Assembly: GCA_021807595.1 (NCBI GenBank)
Contig: JAKBCS010000051.1
Location: forward strand, 1 to 34,243
Source of the DNA: Planctomycetota bacterium
GTDB lineage: Bacteria > Planctomycetota > Planctomycetia > Gemmatales > Gemmataceae
Length of the DNA stretch: 34,243 nucleotides
Reading direction: 5' to 3'
The translations under genes and the position numbers were made by a program. Positions 16,145 to 23,319 of the stretch are shown here, in pieces. Numbering within the stretch: the first letter of the stretch is position 1; each line of letters opens with the position of its first letter. The notes under the pieces are model-generated. The model made no database searches. It saw only the letters and a list, made by a program, of their open reading frames with translations, and was not told the origin of the DNA.

Positions 16145-16756
16145 ATGAGCGGTGAACTCCTGAAACCTCCGGCGATTGTGCCCTATCGAGGACCGAGCGC
16201 GTCGCAGTGGGGCATGTTGGCTTTTCTGCTGTCGGAGGTGGCATTTTTCAGCACCCTCATCATGGTCTACCTCGTCTTCCTCGGTGCCGATTCGCAAGAC
16301 GGAGGGCGCGGCGGGCCGACTCCCGCCGGGGTTCTATCCCTTGGTCTCGTGATTGGCACCACGATTTGTCTTCTTTCCAGCAGCGCGACCATTCATCTGG
16401 CCGAGCGCGCCTTGCGCCAGGGCGAAGAGACGGCGTTTCGTCTGTGGTGGATGGCCACAATTGTCCTCGGCGTCGGCTTCCTCGCCGGCACCGCCTACGA
16501 ATGGCGCGAACTCATCGCCCACGGGTTAACGGTGCGGCGCAATCTGTTCGGCACGACGTATTACACGCTCGTCGGCTTCCACGGCGTTCACGTCACCGTC
16601 GGTGTGATCGTCATGCTAATCGTACAGGTGCTGGCGCTACGCCGGCAGATCACGGCACGGAACCCCCACGGCGTCGAACTGGTGTCATGGTATTGGCACT
16701 TCGTCGATGGCGTGTGGGTCGTGGTATTCGCTGTCGTTTATGTTGTGGGAAGATGA
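16145..16756 (+). CDS. coxC: Cytochrome c oxidase subunit III
   Basis: This 203-aa membrane subunit of heme-copper oxidase has five hydrophobic helices, the short bacterial form without the first two helices of the mitochondrial protein. Family landmarks are FLLSEVAFFSTLIMVYLVF, SSATIHLAERALRQG, TYYTLVGFHGVHVTVGVIVM and the C-terminal VSWYWHFVDGVWVVVFAVVY with the conserved Trp-His-Phe-Val-Asp. The ATG at 16145 is preceded by AAGGA. It belongs to the coxB-coxA transcription direction. No subunit IV and no assembly genes (heme A synthase, Sco, CtaG) are found in the window. Confidence 0.93.
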   Translation: MSGELLKPPAIVPYRGPSASQWGMLAFLLSEVAFFSTLIMVYLVFLGADSQDGGRGGPTPAGVLSLGLVIGTTICLLSSSATIHLAERALRQGEETAFRLWWMATIVLGVGFLAGTAYEWRELIAHGLTVRRNLFGTTYYTLVGFHGVHVTVGVIVMLIVQVLALRRQITARNPHGVELVSWYWHFVDGVWVVVFAVVYVVGR

Positions 16757-16761
16757 TGCGT

Positions 16762-16782
16762 TGGGACGAAAAGCCCGTCCCA
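16762..16782 (+). terminator. Candidate hairpin after coxC
   Basis: TGGGACG (16762-16768) and CGTCCCA (16776-16782) form a perfect 7-bp stem with a 7-nt loop, 6 bp after the coxC stop codon. There is no T-tract, so if it terminates it would be a weak or factor-assisted terminator; it might instead protect the 3' end. Confidence 0.4.
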
Positions 16783-16902
16783 GAAGCGCCTCTTCCCCCG
16801 TACCCAGGGCGAGAGGAGAAAAATGCTAGCTCGCTCGAGTCTCGGCGACTCAAGGCATGAAGTCTTCTCTCAAGGGCCTGCGTCTCGGAACGGTAATCGG
16901 AC

Positions 16903-17799
16903 GTGAGCAACGCTTCCATCCAATTCGATCCGACTTCCTTGGCTAAGTACGGCCATCTCGCCCTAATTGCGCGCAATCTCGTCGAGGGCTTCCTAACCGG
17001 CGTTCACAAAAGCCCCTATAAGGGATTCTCCGTCGAGTTTGCAGAGCATCGCCAGTATTATCCCGGCGATGAGATTCGACACATCGATTGGCGTGCCTAC
17101 GGCAAAACGGATCGCTATTATATCAAAGAATATGAGGAAGAGACAAACCTGAAGGCGCATCTCCTCGTCGATGCGTCCGGTAGCATGGGATATAAGGGGA
17201 AGCAAGCCAGTAAGTTTCAGTACGCCCAATACATCGCGGCCTCGTTGGCCTATCTGATGCTGCATCAGCGCGACGCCGTCGGCTTGACACTGCACGACAC
17301 GCGCGTGCGCAGGAGCATAGCGCCACGATCCAACTCCAAGCATTTGCTCCAGGTCTTGCACGCGCTGCAAGAAGCGCAACCGGGCGGTGAAACGGCACTG
17401 GCACCCCTATGGCATCAGAGCGCCGAACAGATCAAGCAACGCGGACTGGTCGTCATCCTGTCCGATTGCTTCGAGCAGGTCGAGCCGCTACTCCGTGCCT
17501 TGCAACACTTTCGCCATCGCCGACACGAAGTGCTGTTGTTCCACATTCTCGCCCCCGAAGAGATCGAGTTTCCCTTCCAGAAATGGACGCAGTTTCGCAA
17601 CCTGGAGACGACCGGCGATAAACTCCTCGTCGATCCGCAAAAACTTCGTAAGGATTACCTGCGCAACTTCGATCGGTTTTGCAAGGAACTGCGGGATGGA
17701 GCCGGCCGTGCGCAGGTCGATTATCACCTGATGCGGACGGATGAGCCGATCGATCGGGCATTGGGCATCTATTTGACGCGGCGTCAGACGCGCGGCTGA
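16903..17799 (+). CDS. DUF58 domain protein (von Willebrand A-like)
   Basis: This 298-aa DUF58 protein has the conserved N-terminal block FSVEFAEHRQYYPGDEIRHI then DWRAYGKTDRYYIKEYEEET. A vWA-like domain follows whose metal-site motif DASGSM is intact near residue 89. A strand with VVILSDCFEQVE and a C-terminal segment FDRFCKELRDGAGRAQVDYH complete the fold. Family members are usually encoded beside MoxR AAA+ ATPases and are thought to assist in maturation of protein complexes; no moxR gene lies next to this one here. The start is GTG 16903, with no strong ribosome binding site. The gene precedes the suf regulator by 123 bp and is probably a separate unit. Confidence 0.88.
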   Translation: MSNASIQFDPTSLAKYGHLALIARNLVEGFLTGVHKSPYKGFSVEFAEHRQYYPGDEIRHIDWRAYGKTDRYYIKEYEEETNLKAHLLVDASGSMGYKGKQASKFQYAQYIAASLAYLMLHQRDAVGLTLHDTRVRRSIAPRSNSKHLLQVLHALQEAQPGGETALAPLWHQSAEQIKQRGLVVILSDCFEQVEPLLRALQHFRHRRHEVLLFHILAPEEIEFPFQKWTQFRNLETTGDKLLVDPQKLRKDYLRNFDRFCKELRDGAGRAQVDYHLMRTDEPIDRALGIYLTRRQTRG

Positions 17800-17819
17800 G
17801 TTCTTCTCTCCGTAACTCC

Positions 17820-17840
17820 CATAACCACAAATCTGTTATG
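17820..17840. promoter_or_regulatory. Dyad CATAAC-N9-GTTATG upstream of the suf promoter
   Basis: This is an exact 6-9-6 inverted repeat centred near 17830, ending 18 nt before the -35 box of the suf promoter. Size and position fit a binding site for a dimeric regulator, but it could also be a remnant hairpin at the end of the DUF58 gene. It does not obviously match an IscR box. Confidence 0.3.
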
Positions 17841-17858
17841 TCAATCGACGTTCAATAC

Positions 17859-17886
17859 TTGACGCAAAAGTAGAGATTAGTACAAT
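17859..17886 (+). promoter_or_regulatory. Sigma70-type promoter of the Rrf2-suf operon
   Basis: TTGACG (17859-17864) and TACAAT (17881-17886) are separated by 16 nt, each one base from the consensus hexamers. The -10 box ends 36 nt before the Rrf2 start codon. The following genes run in one direction with short gaps to 25515, so this promoter could drive the whole suf operon. The Rrf2 product probably regulates it, as is common for this family. Confidence 0.65.
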
Positions 17887-17922
17887 TGAGAGTAGAGGGA
17901 GCGCACGGCGCAGGAGGTCGGC

Positions 17923-18438
17923 ATGAAGATCACGGCTCAAGAAGAATACGGTTTACGCTGTTTGTTGGGTCTGGCGCGAGCCGGCGAGGGACGGGCGTTG
18001 ACCATTCCGGAGATTGCCGAGTCCGAGAAGCTGTCGCCTCCCTATGTGGGCAAGCTGTTATCGGTGCTGCGGCAAGCGGGGTTAATTACCAGTGTGCGCG
18101 GTCGAACGGGGGGCTATCTGCTGGCCCGATTGCCTGGGGAGATACGCTTGGGCGAAGTGATGCGAGCGCTGGGCGAACCGCTGTTCGAGGATCCCTCCTA
18201 TTGCGAACGCCACGCCAGCCCCGACACCGAAGGCGCATGCGTTCACAGCGACGGCTGCACGCTGCGCGTCATTTGGCAGACTCTCGAACGATGGATGAGC
18301 CGCTTTCTCGACCGCGTAACGCTGGCCGATTTGCTCGAAAGCCAAGAGCAAATCGCCGAACGACTTCACGCCCACCTACAAACGGAAACCTTGGAAGTGT
18401 CCGGCTTGCTTACACTCGGGTCGGCCGGACGCGATTGA
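17923..18438 (+). CDS. Rrf2-family Fe-S-sensing transcriptional regulator
   Basis: This 171-aa protein has the Rrf2 layout: N-terminal [17 protein letters not shown], a winged helix-turn-helix with [20 protein letters not shown] and wing [10 protein letters not shown], then a dimerisation helix. Three cysteines, Cys94, Cys106 and Cys112, sit in the region that binds an Fe-S cluster in IscR, NsrR and similar regulators. The spacing C-x11-C-x5-C differs from the IscR C-x5-C-x5-C. The ATG at 17923 has AGGAGG 8 nt upstream. As first gene of the suf operon it most likely adjusts cluster assembly to iron or redox state, by analogy with other suf-linked Rrf2 proteins. Confidence 0.9.
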   Translation: MKITAQEEYGLRCLLGLARAGEGRALTIPEIAESEKLSPPYVGKLLSVLRQAGLITSVRGRTGGYLLARLPGEIRLGEVMRALGEPLFEDPSYCERHASPDTEGACVHSDGCTLRVIWQTLERWMSRFLDRVTLADLLESQEQIAERLHAHLQTETLEVSGLLTLGSAGRD

Positions 18439-18473
18439 TTTTTCGACCTATCAAAGAGCGCACGGGAAATACG

Positions 18474-19925
18474 ATGACGACGGCGACTCAGACCATTGAG
18501 GAATTTGCCAACCGCGAGTATCAGCACGGTTTCGTGACGGACATCGAAACCGAATCGGTGCCGCCCGGACTGAACGAAGGCATCGTTCGGCTCATTTCCG
18601 CCAAGAAGCACGAACCGAATTGGCTGCTCGATTGGCGTTTGAAAGCGTTCCGCCATTGGCAAACGATGCACGAACCGCGCTGGTGGCCGAAATTGGAAAT
18701 CGCGCCCATCGACTATCAGGATATTATTTATTATTCCGCCCCCAAGGCGAAGAAAAAACTCAATAGTTTGGACGAAGTCGATCCGGAACTGCGCCGCACT
18801 TTCGAGAAGCTCGGCATTTCGCTGGACGAACAGAAACGACTCAACGGCGTGGCCGTCGATGCCGTATTCGACAGCGTGTCGGTGGCCACGACGTTCAAGG
18901 CCACTCTTGCCGAGAAGGGTATCATCTTTTGCTCGTTCTCCGAAGCGGTGCGCGAACATCCCGAATTAGTGCGCAAGTATCTCGGTTCGGTCGTTCCCTA
19001 TAACGATAATTTTTTTGCCGCCCTCAACTCGGCGGTGTTCAGCGACGGTTCGTTTTGCTACATCCCCAAGGGCGTTCGCTGCCCGATGGAATTGTCCACC
19101 TATTTCCGCATCAATTCCGCCGGCACCGGCCAATTCGAGCGCACATTGATCGTCGCCGAAGAGGGATCTTATGTCTCGTATTTGGAAGGCTGCACTGCGC
19201 CGCAGCGCGACGAAAATCAATTGCACGCCGCCGTCGTCGAATTAATTGCCGTCGGCGAACGCTCCGAGATTAAGTATTCGACGGTGCAGAATTGGTATCC
19301 CGGAGACAAAGAAGGACGCGGCGGGATTTATAATTTCGTCACCAAGCGCGGCGCATGCCGCGGTGCCGGCTCGAAAATCTCGTGGACGCAAGTGGAAACC
19401 GGCTCGGCCATCACCTGGAAGTATCCCAGCGTGATTCTGCAAGGCGATAACTCGGTCGGCGAGTTTTATTCCGTGGCGCTGACGAATAATAAGCAGCAAG
19501 CCGATACCGGCACGAAGATGATCCATATCGGCAAGAACACCAAAAGCACCATCGTTTCCAAGGGCATCTCTGCCGGCAACGGACAAAACACCTATCGCGG
19601 CCTGGTGAAAGTTCTCAAAGCGGCGACTGGGGCGCGCAATTACAGTCAATGCGATTCACTATTGCTGGGAGATCGCTGCGGAGCGCACACCTTCCCTTAT
19701 ATCGAAGTGAAAAACAGCACGGCGAAAGTGGAGCATGAAGCGTCCACCTCGAAAATTGGCGAAGATCAGATTTTTTATTGCAAACAGCGCGGCCTCTCGG
19801 CGGAGGATGCCGTTAATATGATCGTCAATGGATTTTGCAAGCAGGTGTTTTTGAATCTGCCGATGGAATTCGCCGTCGAGGCGCAGAAGCTGTTGGGAGT
19901 GAGTTTGGAAGGCAGCGTGGGGTGA
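18474..19925 (+). CDS. sufB: Fe-S cluster assembly scaffold protein SufB
   Basis: This is the 483-aa core subunit of the SufBC2D scaffold, where Fe-S clusters are built in the cytoplasm. It has the SufB signature blocks: [69 protein letters not shown] (the Cys equivalent to the sulfur-entry Cys of E. coli SufB), then [20 protein letters not shown] and [18 protein letters not shown] near the cluster site. The ATG at 18474 is 35 bp after the Rrf2 stop. The frame is open far upstream through the Rrf2 gene, but homologues start here. The next gene begins 6 bp after the stop and is not sufC, which is unusual. Confidence 0.96.
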   Translation: MTTATQTIEEFANREYQHGFVTDIETESVPPGLNEGIVRLISAKKHEPNWLLDWRLKAFRHWQTMHEPRWWPKLEIAPIDYQDIIYYSAPKAKKKLNSLDEVDPELRRTFEKLGISLDEQKRLNGVAVDAVFDSVSVATTFKATLAEKGIIFCSFSEAVREHPELVRKYLGSVVPYNDNFFAALNSAVFSDGSFCYIPKGVRCPMELSTYFRINSAGTGQFERTLIVAEEGSYVSYLEGCTAPQRDENQLHAAVVELIAVGERSEIKYSTVQNWYPGDKEGRGGIYNFVTKRGACRGAGSKISWTQVETGSAITWKYPSVILQGDNSVGEFYSVALTNNKQQADTGTKMIHIGKNTKSTIVSKGISAGNGQNTYRGLVKVLKAATGARNYSQCDSLLLGDRCGAHTFPYIEVKNSTAKVEHEASTSKIGEDQIFYCKQRGLSAEDAVNMIVNGFCKQVFLNLPMEFAVEAQKLLGVSLEGSVG

Positions 19926-19931
19926 GAAATC

Positions 19932-20570
19932 ATGCAGCCCATCCTGAACCCAGCGCCTTTGTGGCAACCGGATCGAAGTGAATATGTGATACTGTGGCAC
20001 GGATGCACGGAATTGGATAAAGTCAACATTGAAAAGTATCGGATCGATCCCGCACGCGGTCGAGTGGATGCGGATTTTGGTCGAGGATTTTACACAACCA
20101 CCCGAGAACAGCAGGCGAGACATTGGGCGTGGAAACGATTTGAAGAATGGAAAGCCAACCCGGCGAATGCCGGCAAATCCAATCGCCCTGTCATTCTGCG
20201 ATTTCGGACGCCTCGTTATGGATTGCAAGGTCGAGGGCGCGGATTGGACGAACTGAATTCCTTGAATTTCGTCCTGGGTAATTACGACAATGAGGATTAT
20301 TGGAGCTTGGTGCAACACTGTCGGCAAAGCGTGCCAGCCAATCCATTGTTGGGGCTGCCAGCGGTTGTGAACGATCACCGACGGTCTCCCGATGGGTGGT
20401 ACGACTTGGTCGTCGGCCCGGTGGCGGCATTTTGGAAACAACGAGCAGCCCTACAGGACGCGGATCAGTTGAGCTTTCACACGGACGCTGCGGTAACGAT
20501 CTTGAACGACCTTATCCAAAGCAGCCGACAACTCCCTTCGGAGGAGTATGGGTGGCTCGCTCTGCTTTAG
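19932..20570 (+). CDS. DUF3990-type ADP-ribosyltransferase-fold protein, candidate toxin
   Basis: This 212-aa protein matches the DUF3990 pattern: YVILWHGCT (His23, equivalent to the YHG strand), DADFGRGFYTTTREQQARHWA (Tyr54), WYDLVVGPVAAFW (156-168) and DADQLSFHT (Gln179). DUF3990 is placed in the ADP-ribosyltransferase clan, where the first His, a middle Tyr or Ser and a later Glu or Gln shape the NAD pocket. Related genes are often paired with small partner genes in toxin-antitoxin-like loci. No signal peptide. It begins 6 bp after sufB, with GGGGTGAG at the sufB end serving as ribosome binding site. Codon endings are more A/T-rich than in the suf genes, suggesting acquisition. Toxicity is inference. 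Confidence 0.75.
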   Translation: MQPILNPAPLWQPDRSEYVILWHGCTELDKVNIEKYRIDPARGRVDADFGRGFYTTTREQQARHWAWKRFEEWKANPANAGKSNRPVILRFRTPRYGLQGRGRGLDELNSLNFVLGNYDNEDYWSLVQHCRQSVPANPLLGLPAVVNDHRRSPDGWYDLVVGPVAAFWKQRAALQDADQLSFHTDAAVTILNDLIQSSRQLPSEEYGWLALL

Positions 20571-20590
20571 TGATTTGAAGGAGGTATTTC

Positions 20591-20905
20591 ATGTTGCCTG
20601 GCCGTCTTATCATCGGTTACTGGAAGGAAGTGCGAGGCTTGCTGCGAGAGCGACACGGCCTCACGGTCGTCCAGGCGCGTCGAGGCATCTCGACTTATCG
20701 CGCGCAGATGTGGAAACATGAAGTTGGCGACATCCTTTATCACGAGGATTCCGCTCGTACTGCGGAGACGATCGCGGGACTTGTGCGGCAAGGGTTGCTC
20801 GACAACCCCGAGAGGTTCGAGCCGATCCCCGTGGACGAGTCGTCTCAGGTTCAGACTAGACAATCGACCGCGCGACGTAGAAAACAAGCGCGACGCGATC
20901 CATAA
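20591..20905 (+). CDS. 104-aa protein of unknown function, candidate partner of the DUF3990 protein
   Basis: The ATG at 20591 has a near-ideal GAAGGAGGT ribosome binding site, and the gene lies 20 bp after the DUF3990 gene. The N-terminal two thirds look helical and compact (YWKEVRGLLRERHGLTVVQA, then GDILYHEDSARTAETIAGLV). The tail from about residue 82 is polar and strongly basic (RRRKQARRDP) and is probably disordered. No helix-turn-helix or known antitoxin motif is recognised. Size and position directly after a toxin-like gene fit an antitoxin or immunity protein, and the basic tail could bind nucleic acid. This is inference from context only. Confidence 0.7.
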   Translation: MLPGRLIIGYWKEVRGLLRERHGLTVVQARRGISTYRAQMWKHEVGDILYHEDSARTAETIAGLVRQGLLDNPERFEPIPVDESSQVQTRQSTARRRKQARRDP

Positions 20906-20935
20906 ACGGTGTCGGAAGGGAGTGCGCTAATCAGC

Positions 20936-21259
20936 ATGCAAGATCGACAACTACCGATTCCTGGCCTAGCAATTTCCGACGCAAAATCGGTTGAGTTAAT
21001 GCGCGCTTGGATCGCAAAACAGGGATTACACATTAGTTTAAGGATAGGTGCCTGGGATCATACACCGACCATCGACGAAAGAAATGCCTGGGGCATTGTG
21101 CTGGCAGACGCCGTCAAGCACATCGCGGACGCTCTTGTGAGAGAAGGCAAAGAACGAATCGAGACGGTTGCGGCAATTCGAGCGAGTTTTCTCGCCGAGT
21201 TGGATTGTCCCACCTCTTCCTCGGGCGGTGATTTCGTTGATGGACCTTCACGCAATTAA
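20936..21259 (+). CDS. DUF5076-like small protein
   Basis: This 107-aa protein starts RQLPIPGLAISDAKSVELMR, continues HISLRIGAWD and WGIVLADAVKHIADALVREG, and ends with RIRASFLAELD-like residues. This resembles DUF5076, small proteins of unknown function; the match is from memory. An upstream GTG at 20909 would add nine residues. ATG 20936 is preferred because GGAAGGGAG lies ahead of it and the conserved block starts there. Codon use is visibly A/T-richer at third positions (for example TTA and ATT runs near 21020) than in sufB or sufC. It ends 27 bp before the sufC start and completes the three-gene insertion in the suf operon. Confidence 0.65.
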   Translation: MQDRQLPIPGLAISDAKSVELMRAWIAKQGLHISLRIGAWDHTPTIDERNAWGIVLADAVKHIADALVREGKERIETVAAIRASFLAELDCPTSSSGGDFVDGPSRN

Positions 21260-21286
21260 TGGATGTTTTTGGAGAAAAAGCAAACG

Positions 21287-22051
21287 ATGCTTACGATCGA
21301 CAACCTACATGCCCGTGTGGACGACAAGGAAATCTTACGCGGCATCAACCTGACGGTGAAGGCCGGTGAGGTTCACGCCATCATGGGCGAGAACGGTTCC
21401 GGCAAAAGCACGCTGGCCGGTGTGTTGGCGGGACGCGATGCCTATGAGGTGACGGAGGGTGAAGTGCTATTCGAGGGCAAGGATTTACTCGAACTCGATC
21501 CAGAAGAACGGGCGCGCGAGGGCATTTTCCTCGCCTTTCAGTATCCGGTTGAGATACCCGGCGTCAGCAATACTTATTTCCTCAAAGCGGCGGTCAATGC
21601 CGTGCGCAAACATCGCGGCTTGCCGGAATACGATGCCCGCGCGTTTCTGAAGCTCGTCAAGGAGAAGACGAAGCTGCTCCACATCAGCGACGAATTATTG
21701 AAACGCCCCGTCAACGAAGGATTCTCCGGCGGCGAGAAGAAACGCAATGAGATTTTTCAGATGGCCGTTCTCAATCCGAAGCTGGCCATTCTCGATGAGA
21801 CCGATTCGGGCTTGGACATCGATGCCTTGAAGGCGGTGGCCGACGGTGTCAACGCGCTGCGCAGTCCGGAGCGTGCCGTCGTGGTCATCACACACTATCA
21901 GCGTTTGCTGAATTATATTGTACCCGACTATGTACACGTGTTGTTGCGCGGACAAATCGTCAAATCGGGCGGGAAGGAATTGGCGTTGGAGTTGGAAGAG
22001 AAGGGATACGATTGGCTGAAAGACACGGTTGCCGAACCGCAACCGGCGTAG
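21287..22051 (+). CDS. sufC: Fe-S cluster assembly ATPase SufC
   Basis: This 254-aa ABC-type ATPase is part of the SufBC2D scaffold; ATP binding drives SufB-SufD rearrangement. It has Walker A GENGSGKST (residues 34-42), a Q-loop in LAFQYPVEIPGVS, signature FSGGEKKRNEIFQ, Walker B LAILDETDSGLDID and the H-loop VVVITHYQR. The DETDSGLD in place of DEPTSGLD is characteristic of SufC. The start ATG 21287 follows GGAGAAAAAG. An upstream ATG at 21263 would add eight residues and would place the ribosome binding site inside the gene. It is separated from sufB by three non-suf genes, and sufD follows after 17 bp. Confidence 0.96.
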   Translation: MLTIDNLHARVDDKEILRGINLTVKAGEVHAIMGENGSGKSTLAGVLAGRDAYEVTEGEVLFEGKDLLELDPEERAREGIFLAFQYPVEIPGVSNTYFLKAAVNAVRKHRGLPEYDARAFLKLVKEKTKLLHISDELLKRPVNEGFSGGEKKRNEIFQMAVLNPKLAILDETDSGLDIDALKAVADGVNALRSPERAVVVITHYQRLLNYIVPDYVHVLLRGQIVKSGGKELALELEEKGYDWLKDTVAEPQPA

Positions 22052-22068
22052 TCATTGAGGGAGCAACC

Positions 22069-23319
22069 GTGACGGAAGTGATGGAACGACAGAACACTTA
22101 TCTCGCCGCTTTCGAGCGGATGGAGCGCGAACTGGCTGCCTCGGGCACGCCGGCAGTGCATCGACTTCGTAAAGCGGCGATAGCGCGATTCGTCGAGATG
22201 GGATTCCCAGGACCGAAAGACGAAGAATGGCGCTTCACCCCGACTGCGGCACTGGCGCGCATCCCATTCGATTTGGCTCCCGCCGGAGAAATCGACTTGG
22301 CGATGGAACCAGGTGCCATCGTCTGTGACTTGGCCGAGGCGATGAAAAATCATCCCGCTTCGGTTGAGCCGCATCTGGCACGATATGCCGATTGGAGAAA
22401 ACACCCCTTTATTGCTCTGAATACGGCTTTTATCCGCGGAGGCGCTTTCATCTATGTTCCGCCCAACACGAACCTTAAAGCACCTGTCGTCGTCGATTTC
22501 CAAGCGGGGTACGTTGGGACAGCATTCGTTCGCCATCGCCGCTGCCTCGTCGTGATAGGAGACAATAGCCGAGCGACAATCGTGGAGAGGTACTCCGGCC
22601 TGCCAGGGGAAATTTACCTCACCAACGCCGTCACGGAAATCATCGTTGGCCCCGGCGCGCACGTCGATCACTATAAGGTACAGCGCGAGGGCGACAAAGC
22701 GTTTCATCAGGCGACCATGCAAGTACAACTCGGTCGCGCTTCACGCTTTTCGTCTCACGCCGTTACTCAGGGCGGACAGTGGGTGCGCAACGAGATTAAC
22801 GCCGTCTTCGAGGGAGAGGGTGGCGAGTGTATCCTCAACGGCATGTATCGAGCGAGCGGCGAACAAGTGGTCGATAATCACACCTTTATCGATCACGCTT
22901 ATCCGCATTGCGCCAGTCACGAATTGTATAAGGGTATCCTCGACGGCAAAGCGCGCGGCGTTTTCAACGGCAAAATCTACGTCCGCCAAGACGCCCAGAA
23001 GACCGACGCCAAGCAGACGAATCAAACGCTGCTGTTATCCGACGACGCCACGATTAACACGAAGCCGCAATTGGAAATTTACGCCGACGATGTGAAATGC
23101 ACGCACGGCGCAACGGTTGGCCAACTCGACGCCGAGTCGATTTTTTATTTGCGTTCGCGCGGCATCGGTTTGGCCGAGGCGCGCAGCTTGCTCACTTATG
23201 CTTTTGCCAACGACATCGTCAACCGCATCCAGGTAGCGAAGGTACGAGAAGAACTGGAAAGCAGCCTGTTGGAAGCCCATCATCTGCCGGCGTCCGAGTC
23301 CGGTAAGGAGGAGGCATGA
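22069..23319 (+). CDS. sufD: Fe-S cluster assembly protein SufD
   Basis: This is the 416-aa SufB paralogue in the SufBC2D complex. The N-terminal helical part includes GFPGPKDEEWRFTP. A beta-helix core has ALNTAFIRGGAFIYVPPNT and LVVIGDNSRATIVERYSG. The C-terminal part has DNHTFIDHAYPHCASHELYK, FNGKIYVRQDAQKTDAKQTN, KCTHGATVGQLD (His equivalent to the functional His of E. coli SufD) and AESIFYLRSRGI. The start is taken as GTG 22069, because GAGGGAG lies 6 nt upstream and it clears the sufC stop; ATG 22081 is the alternative. Its stop overlaps the start of the next gene by ATGA. Confidence 0.94.
   Translation: MTEVMERQNTYLAAFERMERELAASGTPAVHRLRKAAIARFVEMGFPGPKDEEWRFTPTAALARIPFDLAPAGEIDLAMEPGAIVCDLAEAMKNHPASVEPHLARYADWRKHPFIALNTAFIRGGAFIYVPPNTNLKAPVVVDFQAGYVGTAFVRHRRCLVVIGDNSRATIVERYSGLPGEIYLTNAVTEIIVGPGAHVDHYKVQREGDKAFHQATMQVQLGRASRFSSHAVTQGGQWVRNEINAVFEGEGGECILNGMYRASGEQVVDNHTFIDHAYPHCASHELYKGILDGKARGVFNGKIYVRQDAQKTDAKQTNQTLLLSDDATINTKPQLEIYADDVKCTHGATVGQLDAESIFYLRSRGIGLAEARSLLTYAFANDIVNRIQVAKVREELESSLLEAHHLPASESGKEEA

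Noticed and set aside
17886-18473. Long N-terminal extension of SufB
   Set aside because: The frame is open only because it overlaps the Rrf2 gene. The extension is Arg/Gly-rich, and SufB proteins begin near 18474.
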